Part shown: positions 1 through 5,724 of the stretch, one piece after another | How positions within the stretch are numbered: the first letter of the stretch is position 1 | Layout: every line of letters starts with the position of its first letter | Assembly: GCA_964393335.1 (NCBI GenBank) | Contig: CAYMTN010000111.1 | Location: 1-16,817, forward strand | DNA: 16,817 nucleotides | Direction: 5' to 3' | From: CAYMTN01 sp964393335 | GTDB taxonomy: Bacteria > Chloroflexota > Anaerolineae > Aggregatilineales > Aggregatilineaceae | The notes under the pieces: model-generated | The model's database searches: none | Told to the model about the DNA's origin: nothing | Seen by the model: the letters and a program-made list of their open reading frames with translations, nothing else | Made by a program: the position numbers and the translations under genes

Positions 1-977
1 GGGTACTGGGACAGGTCGATGGCACGCGCCTGCATGTCCAGTTCGCCGGCGACACCCATCAGGTTCACACCGGCGGTGTCTTCGACCATGTGATAGTACT
101 GGTAATCAATGTACGGGAGCTGCTGGCCCTGGCTGTCAACGGCGTAGTAGTACGGGTTGCGCTCAGCGACCATCAGCGTCGTGCCCGGTTCGTATTCCGT
201 GATCTTCCAGGCGGTCATCACCGGGCGATCTACGTTGTAGTCGAGCGCGGCGGTTTCAAAGTCTTCGTAGGTGGCCGTGTCGGAGTAACGCGGGTGGAAC
301 TGCTCCAGGTAGTGGCGGGGAGCATAGAAACCAAAACGCTCGAAGCCCAGCGGCCACTGGTTGCCATGGAAGGCCAGACCAACCGTCTCGGCCAAGCCAT
401 TTGGTTCCGAGAATTTCAGGGTGATCGTGTACTCATCAACCTTGATCAGTTCTTGCAGGGTCTTCCATTCGGAATGCACCGCGTTGGTGATTTCCGGGTC
501 ATTCTCGATGTCTTCCCACCAGAAGATCACGTCATCGACCGAGAAGGGAACGCCGTCCGACCACTTCAGGCCGGTGCGGTAGTAGAGGGTCAGTTCCGTG
601 TTGTCTTCATTCCACTCCCAACGCTCGGCCAGGCTAGGCTGGACCGGGTCGTTCGGGTCGCGCGGCCAGCGCAGGGTCGGGTCGTAGTTCACGCGGCCAA
701 AGCAGTGGAAGTCGGAGATACCGCGCCAGGCGCGATGCCAGATGCCGCCGTAGACGCCGATGCTATCCAACGGCTCGACTACGCGCGGGTTGTCCGGCAG
801 ACGTTGTTCAACCGGGGGAAGCTCACCCGCAGCTACCTTCGCGGCCAGCATGGGGGCTTCTGTGTACGTCATGCCTTGCTGGGCATGCGTTGACCGTGCG
901 CTGGACATCGTCGGAAAGACAAACGCTGCCACCAGCATCACGGTAACGATCATAATGAACACACGCTTATTAGACAT
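1..977 (-). CDS. ABC transporter substrate-binding protein, family 5 (SBP_bac_5), 3' end beyond window
   Basis: Partial gene read on the minus strand; about 325 N-terminal residues are visible and no stop occurs before the left edge. It has a Sec-type signal peptide: lysine/arginine at residues 4-5, a hydrophobic stretch at about 6-22, and a likely cut near residue 32 (THA/QQ). There is no lipobox cysteine. The segment GLKWSDGVPFSVDDV at about 136-150, preceded by SLAERWEW, is the signature of peptide/nickel/oligosaccharide-type binding proteins. The ATG at 977 is preferred over the adjacent ATG at 980 because AAGGAG then lies 5 nt rather than 2 nt upstream. Family members bind peptides, nickel, opines or oligosaccharides. 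The LacI gene just upstream on the same strand hints at a sugar ligand, but the sequence does not settle this. No permease or ATPase partner is visible; they would lie beyond the left edge. Confidence 0.9.
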   Translation of the reverse strand, partial: MSNKRVFIMIVTVMLVAAFVFPTMSSARSTHAQQGMTYTEAPMLAAKVAAGELPPVEQRLPDNPRVVEPLDSIGVYGGIWHRAWRGISDFHCFGRVNYDPTLRWPRDPNDPVQPSLAERWEWNEDNTELTLYYRTGLKWSDGVPFSVDDVIFWWEDIENDPEITNAVHSEWKTLQELIKVDEYTITLKFSEPNGLAETVGLAFHGNQWPLGFERFGFYAPRHYLEQFHPRYSDTATYEDFETAALDYNVDRPVMTAWKITEYEPGTTLMVAERNPYYYAVDSQGQQLPYIDYQYYHMVEDTAGVNLMGVAGELDMQARAIDLSQY

Positions 978-986
978 CATGGCTCC

Positions 987-1046
987 TTATCTATTTTTTA
1001 ACAAGGCTAACTTGCTTACGATTGTCGGAGCAGTTTGCACCGGCAT
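987..1046 (-). other. possible 19-residue leader ORF upstream of the family 5 binding protein
   Basis: On the minus strand an ATG at 1046 opens a 19-codon frame (MPVQTAPTIVSKLALLKNR) whose TAA at 987-989 overlaps the AAGGAG of the downstream gene. A very strong Shine-Dalgarno match, AAAGGAGGTG (1059-1068), lies 14 nt upstream of the ATG, which is longer than ideal. It could be a coupled leader peptide, or the strong SD-like sequence could be fortuitous. No homology is recognised. Confidence 0.2.
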
Positions 1047-1126
1047 TGGTCCCCGCAACACCTCCTTTCCTGTCGTGACGAATGGATCGGGTGCAGTGAC
1101 CCGCTACTATCATGTTTAGGACCGGC

Positions 1127-2128
1127 TCAGGGCGCGCTGGCCCGAATCACCAGTTCGGGCTGAAACATCGGATGTTCGCGCCCGCTTACACAGCCACTGA
1201 TGCGCTCAACCAAACGCCGCATCGCGGCTTGACCCACGTCGTACATCGGGACGTGGCAGGTTGTGAGAGCTGGCGTCACCAGGGCGGCCAGCGGAATGTC
1301 ATCAAATCCAACGATGGCAATATCATGCGGCACGCGGCGGCCCAGTTGAGCACATGCCTGCATCGCGCCGACAGCGGTCAAATCGTTGTAACAAAACAGC
1401 GCTGTCAGATCAGGCCGGGCGCACAGCAGGTCATAAGCCGCCCGCCGCCCTGATTCAACGGTCGGCAAACAATCGGGATTCCAGGCATCCAGGGGCGTGA
1501 TGCCCGCCGCCTCAAGCGCCGCCCGGTAACCTAAGGTGCGCTGCTGGCTGCTGAACGACCGCGCCGGACCTGCCAGCAAGCCGATAGCCCGGTGGCCGCG
1601 CACCAACAAGTGGTTTGTGGCAAGGTGTGCACCCTGCCGGTCATCGACCAACACTGTCGCGTACTGCTCATCATCCAGGCGGCGATTGATCAGCACCGCC
1701 GCCGAATGACCTTCCAGGGCGGCACGTAATTCGTCTGAATCCAGGCGCGAACTGCACAGCACAATCCCGTCAACGCGTTTTTCTTCCAGCGATCGCAGCA
1801 CGTCACGTTCGCGCTGGGTATCTTCTTCGGTATTACACAGGAAAACGCTGTACCCGGCATCATACGCCGCGTGTTCAACGCCGCGTGCGACCTCGGAGAA
1901 AAACGGGTTAGCGTTATCGATGACCACCAGGCCGATGGTGCCGGTCCGGTCGGTGACGAGGCTGCGCGCGATGAGGCTGGGACGGTAGCCCAGTTGTTCG
2001 GCAATGTCCTGAATGCGCCGGCGCGTGTCCGCGTTGATGCCGTCTTTGTTGTTGATGGCACGCGAAACAGTCATCAACGAAACCCCGGCCTGGCGGGCCA
2101 CATCGGCCATGGTCACACGTTTTGACAT
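1127..2128 (-). CDS. LacI-family transcriptional regulator (LacI-1)
   Basis: A 333-residue, full-length LacI/GalR-type repressor. The DNA-binding domain occupies residues 4-50 (VTMADVARQAGVSLMTVSRA), the hinge helix about 53-60 (IARSLVTD) and the periplasmic-binding-protein-like effector domain 64-333. Effector-pocket hallmarks are intact: DNANPFF at 71-77, VDDRQG at 161-166, the arginine in QQRTLGYR (R197), YND at 247-249 and GFDD at 274-277. The ATG at 2128 is preferred over a possible upstream start at 2164 because it begins directly before the HTH and has GGAG/AGGG-type ribosome-binding sequence. A perfect operator palindrome (2146-2159) lies only 17 bp upstream, suggesting autoregulation. 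It is divergent from LacI-2, and the family 5 binding protein follows 149 bp downstream on the same strand, so that gene is a candidate target. The effector is probably a sugar (family knowledge); its identity is unknown. Confidence 0.95.
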   Translation of the reverse strand: MSKRVTMADVARQAGVSLMTVSRAINNKDGINADTRRRIQDIAEQLGYRPSLIARSLVTDRTGTIGLVVIDNANPFFSEVARGVEHAAYDAGYSVFLCNTEEDTQRERDVLRSLEEKRVDGIVLCSSRLDSDELRAALEGHSAAVLINRRLDDEQYATVLVDDRQGAHLATNHLLVRGHRAIGLLAGPARSFSSQQRTLGYRAALEAAGITPLDAWNPDCLPTVESGRRAAYDLLCARPDLTALFCYNDLTAVGAMQACAQLGRRVPHDIAIVGFDDIPLAALVTPALTTCHVPMYDVGQAAMRRLVERISGCVSGREHPMFQPELVIRASAP

Positions 2129-2145
2129 CGTGTACCCTGCTCCGG

Positions 2146-2159
2146 GGTTAGCGCTAACC
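2146..2159. promoter_or_regulatory. LacI-type operator, site 1
   Basis: Perfect 14-bp palindrome GGTTAGCGCTAACC with the central CG typical of LacI-family operators. It lies 17 bp upstream of the LacI-1 ATG, beside its ribosome-binding sequence, so a bound repressor would block elongation or translation of LacI-1. It shares the TTAGCGYTAA core with two further sites in the same gap. Confidence 0.8.
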
Positions 2160-2302
2160 TTCATTCAATCAGGCTTGATCAATATGTGTATGTGCTGCGT
2201 GCGAAGATGGTTTGATACACACTGAAAAAGGGTTATAGTGCCGCGATCTTCAGCAAACAAATATTGTCTCAAAACCAAATCGAAAGTATTATGTCCATCA
2301 CG

Positions 2303-2322
2303 TGAGGTTAGCGTTAACCTCA
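2303..2322. promoter_or_regulatory. LacI-type operator, site 2
   Basis: TGAGGTTAGCGTTAACCTCA: perfect 8-bp arms (TGAGGTTA / TAACCTCA) around a GCGT centre. It is the longest of the three related sites and overlaps the -35 of a candidate minus-strand promoter (2288-2317). Confidence 0.8.
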
Positions 2323-2351
2323 AACACCGTAAACAGAAAAACCCAATCATC

Positions 2352-2363
2352 GTTAGCGTTAAC
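2352..2363. promoter_or_regulatory. LacI-type operator, site 3
   Basis: GTTAGCGTTAAC, the same core as sites 1 and 2 with shorter arms. Its centre is 45 bp from that of site 2. It lies just downstream of the minus-strand TTGACA/TACAGT promoter (2377-2405) and touches the -35 region of a weak plus-strand promoter for LacI-2, so it could repress both directions. Confidence 0.75.
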
Positions 2364-2376
2364 TATCGCTAAAACC

Positions 2377-2405
2377 ACTGTACGATAATTTTCCTCAGAT
2401 GTCAA
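2377..2405 (-). promoter_or_regulatory. candidate sigma70 promoter for LacI-1
   Basis: Consensus TTGACA at 2400-2405, 17-bp spacer, TACAGT at 2377-2382 (4 of 6 matches), read on the minus strand. The predicted start near 2370 would place operator site 3 over about +7 to +18. It would give a leader of roughly 240 nt before the LacI-1 ATG. Confidence 0.45.
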
Positions 2406-2417
2406 TAGGGGGGGCGG

Positions 2418-3422
2418 TTGGCAAACAAATCACGCGTGACACTTGAGGACGTGGCCCGCGAAGCTGGCGTTTCGACCATGACCGTCTCGCGGGTGGTCAA
2501 CAACACGGGCAAGATCAGCCAGGCGACGCGCGAACACGTTCAAACGATCATCGCCAGACTGGGGTACCGCCCCAGCCGCGCCGCGCGTGCGCTGGTGACC
2601 AACAAAACGTATCTGCTCGGCGTCACCGTGCCGGATATCACCAACCCATATTTTTCCACGATCGTGCATGGCATCGAGGACGTGGCATCGGAGGGCGGCT
2701 ACAGCGTCCTGCTCGTCAATTCCAACGAGACTCCGGCGCGCGAGCAGGCCGCGTTGAACCAGATCGACGATTCGACCATCGACGGTCTGATCGTGTGTAG
2801 TTCGCGTTTGCCTGAGGATGTATTGCTCCCGCTGCTGGAACACCACCGCGCGGTCGTGTCTGTCAATCGCCCGTTTCCCAAACACCTCGCCAGTTGCGTC
2901 CTGGCTCGCTACCGGTACGGGTACCGGTCCTACCTGGCGGCCCGCTACCTCGCCCAACACGGCTACCAACGAATCGGATATGTCCATCTCACGCGCAGCT
3001 TTATGGCGATGCAGATCGACGAACTCATCACGCGGCTGGCAGCCGATGGCATCGCGATCAAAAGGGAATGGACGACATCGCGCCTGCCCACCTGGGAAGC
3101 CGGTTACGCGGCTGGCAAAGAACTGCTGGCCGACCACCCCGCCCTGGACGCCATCATCGGCGGCAACGATCTGGTGGCCCTGGGCGTGATGCATGCCGCT
3201 GTCGAAATGGGGCGGCGCATCCCTGAAGACCTCGCGCTCATTGGGGGTGATGATATCCTGCTGGCCAGCCAGGTAACCCCACCGCTGACCACGTTCCACG
3301 TGCCAACGTATGAGATCGGGGTCATGGCGGCCCGGCTGTTGTTCGCACGGATGACGGGAGACACCCAATACCGCGAACACATCTACGATGAGACGCTGGT
3401 CGAGCGCGGCAGCGTGTTATGA
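2418..3422 (+). CDS. LacI-family transcriptional regulator (LacI-2), TTG start
   Basis: A 334-residue LacI/GalR-type regulator starting with TTG at 2418; the purine run AGGGGGGG lies just upstream. The HTH spans about residues 6-52 (VTLEDVAREAGVSTMTVSRV), the hinge helix about 55-61 (RAARALV), and the effector domain the rest. Its recognition helix (VSTMTVSR) differs from that of LacI-1 (VSLMTVSR) at one position, so both probably read the same TTAGCGYTAA operators. The effector domain is divergent. The usual V-D-N/D-R-x-G segment is replaced by ARYRYGYRS (163-171). The arginine of the QR-x-x-G motif is missing (QIDELI, 199-204). GFDD is changed to GGDD (276-279), although the ND of GGND (248-251) remains. 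It may bind an unusual ligand or respond poorly to sugars. It stands alone on the plus strand and is convergent with the acyltransferase. Confidence 0.93.
   Translation: MANKSRVTLEDVAREAGVSTMTVSRVVNNTGKISQATREHVQTIIARLGYRPSRAARALVTNKTYLLGVTVPDITNPYFSTIVHGIEDVASEGGYSVLLVNSNETPAREQAALNQIDDSTIDGLIVCSSRLPEDVLLPLLEHHRAVVSVNRPFPKHLASCVLARYRYGYRSYLAARYLAQHGYQRIGYVHLTRSFMAMQIDELITRLAADGIAIKREWTTSRLPTWEAGYAAGKELLADHPALDAIIGGNDLVALGVMHAAVEMGRRIPEDLALIGGDDILLASQVTPPLTTFHVPTYEIGVMAARLLFARMTGDTQYREHIYDETLVERGSVL
2911..2928. repeat. perfect inverted repeat inside LacI-2
   Basis: ACCGGTAC, 2-bp spacer GG, GTACCGGT. It encodes part of the ARYRYGYRS segment that replaces a conserved effector-domain motif of LacI proteins. 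Confidence 0.7.
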
Positions 3423-3446
3423 GTGACCGGACCGCACGCAGCAGGC

Positions 3447-4133
3447 TTATCGTTTTTCTGTTATGAGGTCGATGATCCGGTTGCGCGTCATGTCGACGAA
3501 CTGGCTGTACTCCTCGTCGGTGGGCTTTTTGCCAAGATAGTCTTGCGGATCGATCAGTTCCGTGAAACGGATCTTGACCTTACGCGGTCTGGGAAACGTC
3601 GTGTTCCTCGGCCACGCCTTGTAAGCGCCAATGATCCCGATCGGAACGACAAGCGCATTCGTTTTGACTGCCAACCTGGCGAAACTGTCTTTGAACGGTT
3701 GGATTTCACCGGTATAGCTGCGCGTCCCTTCCGGTGACAAAAAGATACCTCTCCCTGCATTCAGCACCTTCAGAATACCGCGCACAGCGGACGTGTCGGC
3801 GATGTCCCGATCCACCGGAATCCCGCCCCCACGCCGCATCATCCAGCCGGTTCGCCAGTCTTCAAAAAGCTCTTTTTTCGCCAGGAAATTCATTTTGGGG
3901 ATGATCCCGATCCGCAGGCACAGCGCGGCAACCATGACGTCCAGGTGGCTCGTATGGTTGAAGATGACGATGAAGGATCGTGTCCCGGTCATCAGCCGGT
4001 CGATGGCCTGTTCATTTCGCTCGAACTCCAGCCGGCAGTACAACCGGACAAAATTGCCAGGTCCCCAAAACATGAACCGTGTGAATCCTAATCCAGCTTG
4101 TGGTATATCTGAGTTGACAGTTATCGCAGCCAT
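3447..4133 (-). CDS. plsC: 1-acyl-sn-glycerol-3-phosphate acyltransferase (PlsC family)
   Basis: A 228-residue protein with all four PlsC-family blocks in order. These are the catalytic NHTSHLD (59-65, giving H-x4-D), GGGIPVDRD (102-110), the glycerol-phosphate-binding SPEGTR (133-138), and VVPIGI (162-167). Family members transfer an acyl chain to lysophosphatidate at the inner face of the membrane in phospholipid synthesis, but paralogues acylate other lipids. The ATG at 4133 has AGGTG 9 nt upstream. The frame is open 13 codons further to a TTG at 4172 with no ribosome-binding sequence, so the shorter form is chosen. It is a lone minus-strand gene between regulators, convergent with LacI-2 (24-bp gap), and has no visible functional link to the sugar genes. 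Confidence 0.92.
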   Translation of the reverse strand: MAAITVNSDIPQAGLGFTRFMFWGPGNFVRLYCRLEFERNEQAIDRLMTGTRSFIVIFNHTSHLDVMVAALCLRIGIIPKMNFLAKKELFEDWRTGWMMRRGGGIPVDRDIADTSAVRGILKVLNAGRGIFLSPEGTRSYTGEIQPFKDSFARLAVKTNALVVPIGIIGAYKAWPRNTTFPRPRKVKIRFTELIDPQDYLGKKPTDEEYSQFVDMTRNRIIDLITEKR

Positions 4134-4347
4134 TGTCGTGAACACCTGTATTCTAAGGTTGACCAGTAACAAACCGGCAGGCGCATTCAGCCGGAAACCC
4201 GGACGTGGTCCGCTGATGGCAGACCACTATACCCACACGCGCTTATTTTGGCACATTCGGGCTGGATTGCGTCTGCTTTTGCCCAATGCCGGGCAATTCC
4301 CAGGCACGCCTGTTTGAACCATACAACCACGCCTGGTGAACGGCGGC
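4134..4347. other. intergenic region upstream of plsC and downstream of LacI-3
   Basis: 214 bp without a gene. It has a -10-like TATAGT on the minus strand (4226-4231) without a convincing -35; an inverted repeat GTGGTC (4205-4210) / GACCAC (4222-4227); and a small hairpin TTGCCC (4279-4284) / GGGCAA (4291-4296) with no T-tract, possibly ending LacI-3 transcription. None is strong enough to call as a site. Confidence 0.3.
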
Positions 4348-5493
4348 CTATCCCGCCGTGCTGTGGCGGACGATCAATTCAGGCGCAAACACGACCTGGC
4401 GTTCGGGCAGCGGTTCCTGGTTTATCTCACCCAGCAGCATGTCGAACAGCGTCTCGGCGATCGCGTCAATCGGTTGGCGAACCGACGTGATACCCAGGAA
4501 CTCGGCGGTTGGGTTGTCGTCGTAGCCCGTCAAAGCCACGTCGTCGGGTATCCTCAGCCCGGCTTCGTCCAGGTACGATTTCGCGCCGACCGCCATCAGG
4601 TCGTTGGTGCAGACCAACGCGGTAGGGGGCATGGCAGCGGTCATCACCGCGTGGGCTGCCCGTGACGCCGAGTGCAAAATATTCGGCGTATAGGCGATCC
4701 AGTCCTCACAGACGCGAATACCGGCCCGCTGCATGGTATCCCGGTAGCTGGCCTCGCGTGCGTCTCCGAACGGCAGCCCCGGATGCCACGTGATCAGCCC
4801 GATTCGCTCGTGTCCTTGCTCAAGCAGGTGATTGACCACCAGTTCGATGCCGCGCTGGCTGTCGACGTCCACGTAGGCAAAATCAGCGCCGGGCAGGTAC
4901 ATCCCGCCAAAGGCGGCCATCGGGGCGTTCATGGCCGAGAGCCGCGCGATTCGCGGATCGTCGTAGGCCACGTCGGAGATGATGAACCCATCGACCCGGC
5001 TGGTGGAGATCAGGTTTTCATACACCTGATCCGCGTTTTCGCGCGGCTGGATAAACGTCAGCAGGTGGTAATGATGCGCTTCGGCGGCGGTGGTGACGCG
5101 GTAAATGAAGCGGTCCAGCAGGTGATTCATCCGGCTGGGATCGTCGGCCACGTGCCAGGAATAGCCCACGATCCCCGCCCGGTTGGTTTTCAGATTACGC
5201 GCTGTGATGTTCATCCGGTATCCCAGCGCTTGAGCGGCATCCAGCACTTTTTGGCGCGTCGCCGGTTTGATCAAATCGTTGTTGTTCAGCGCATAGGACA
5301 CCGTCGCTTTGGCTACACCGGCAAAATCAGCGATATCGATCTGCGTGATCTTCAACGTATAGTTCAAATCTTCCGCAGCCTGGAGCACGCGCCGTTCGCT
5401 GTCGGCATCGGCTGACCCGATCTGGCTGAGCGCATGAAAGGCTGTCAGCATGGGTACCTGGGCCAGTTCGGCCACGTCTTTGAGTGTCGGCAT
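4348..5493 (-). CDS. LacI-family regulator with two tandem HTH domains (LacI-3)
   Basis: A 381-residue protein, about 45 longer than LacI-1 and LacI-2 because it begins with two LacI-type DNA-binding domains. HTH-1 (about 2-48) runs LKDVAELAQVPMLTAFHALS to ERRVLQAAEDLNY, with the recognition residues altered (TAFH where TVSR is usual) and no hinge after it. HTH-2 (about 49-95) runs QIDIADFAGVAKATVSYALN to QKVLDAAQALGY and is followed by a normal hinge helix (ITARNLKT, 96-103) and the sugar-binding effector domain (107-381). That domain has TND near the middle and GYDD in place of GFDD. The ATG at 5493 has AAGGGGAG 5 nt upstream; the frame extends 65 codons further upstream, but that part is not LacI-like. 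It is divergent from the 5725 sugar operon across an 18-bp palindrome, so it is the likely repressor of that operon and of itself. The effector is unknown, probably the imported oligosaccharide. Confidence 0.93.
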   Translation of the reverse strand: MPTLKDVAELAQVPMLTAFHALSQIGSADADSERRVLQAAEDLNYTLKITQIDIADFAGVAKATVSYALNNNDLIKPATRQKVLDAAQALGYRMNITARNLKTNRAGIVGYSWHVADDPSRMNHLLDRFIYRVTTAAEAHHYHLLTFIQPRENADQVYENLISTSRVDGFIISDVAYDDPRIARLSAMNAPMAAFGGMYLPGADFAYVDVDSQRGIELVVNHLLEQGHERIGLITWHPGLPFGDAREASYRDTMQRAGIRVCEDWIAYTPNILHSASRAAHAVMTAAMPPTALVCTNDLMAVGAKSYLDEAGLRIPDDVALTGYDDNPTAEFLGITSVRQPIDAIAETLFDMLLGEINQEPLPERQVVFAPELIVRHSTAG

Positions 5494-5586
5494 CAGTTCT
5501 CCCCTTGAGGTCCGGCCTGTGATGGATTGTGAGTATAGTATGCAAAGCTGCGCGGTTTTTCCCAAATCGAGTTTTCCGCGACTTGC

Positions 5587-5615
5587 TTGACAAACCATCA
5601 GACTCATAATACCAT
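5587..5615 (+). promoter_or_regulatory. candidate promoter of the 5725 sugar operon
   Basis: Consensus -35 TTGACA (5587-5592), 17-bp spacer, TACCAT (5610-5615, 4 of 6 matches). The predicted start near 5622 falls inside the 18-bp palindrome, the classical arrangement for LacI-type repression. Confidence 0.5.
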
Positions 5616-5617
5616 AA

Positions 5618-5635
5618 TTTTGAGACGTCTCAAAA
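5618..5635. promoter_or_regulatory. LacI-type operator (probable LacI-3 site)
   Basis: Perfect 18-bp palindrome TTTTGAGACGTCTCAAAA with a central CG. It is the only strong palindrome in the gap between divergent LacI-3 and the sugar operon, and it overlaps the predicted transcription start. Its sequence is unlike the TTAGCGYTAA sites, in keeping with the different recognition helices of LacI-3. Confidence 0.8.
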
Positions 5636-5724
5636 AACAAATATACGGTCCTATCCAGTCGCGCTGCCCGGCCACAAGCCAGACACACGATGCGGTGGCA
5701 GTTCTCTAAGGAGAAAATGAAAAC

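Larger units (their letters stand above)
2129..2417. promoter_or_regulatory. divergent regulatory region between LacI-1 and LacI-2
   Basis: The AT-richer 289-bp gap between two divergent regulator genes. It holds three related operators (entered separately) and several sigma70-like promoter candidates. On the minus strand these are TTGACA (2400-2405), 17 bp, TACAGT (2377-2382); TTAACG (2312-2317), 18 bp, CATAAT (2288-2293); and TTGTTT (2255-2260), 17 bp, TATAAC (2232-2237). On the plus strand these are TTGATA (2212-2217), 16 bp, TATAGT (2234-2239), and a weaker GATAAT (2384-2389). The -10 boxes at 2232-2239 overlap on opposite strands. Which promoters are used cannot be told from sequence. 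Confidence 0.6.

Noticed and set aside
90..893. 267-codon plus-strand open frame at the left edge
   Set aside because: The minus strand encodes a clear family 5 binding protein with signal peptide and ribosome-binding site; the plus-strand product is not recognisable.
1088..1103. CGGGT-N6-ACCCG inverted repeat after LacI-1
   Set aside because: Only 5-bp arms and no T-tract; too weak to call a terminator or operator.
1907..1918. GTTAGCGTTATC, one mismatch from operator site 3, inside LacI-1
   Set aside because: It encodes the conserved DNANP motif of LacI proteins, so the resemblance is explained by coding constraint, and one arm is imperfect.
2129..2164. Upstream in-frame start of LacI-1 adding 12 residues
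   Set aside because: The added residues are not LacI-like, the ATG at 2128 sits directly before the HTH with a plausible ribosome-binding sequence, and the longer form would place operator site 1 inside the coding region.
2430..3380. 316-codon open frame antisense to LacI-2
   Set aside because: The opposite strand has an intact LacI protein; the antisense product has no recognisable domain and is a by-product of GC-rich codon use. The same applies to other long antisense frames over the GH31, GH71/99-like and binding-protein genes.
5494..5688. 65-codon N-terminal extension of LacI-3
   Set aside because: The extension shows no regulator features, would overlap the promoter and palindrome, and the ATG at 5493 has a good AAGGGGAG.
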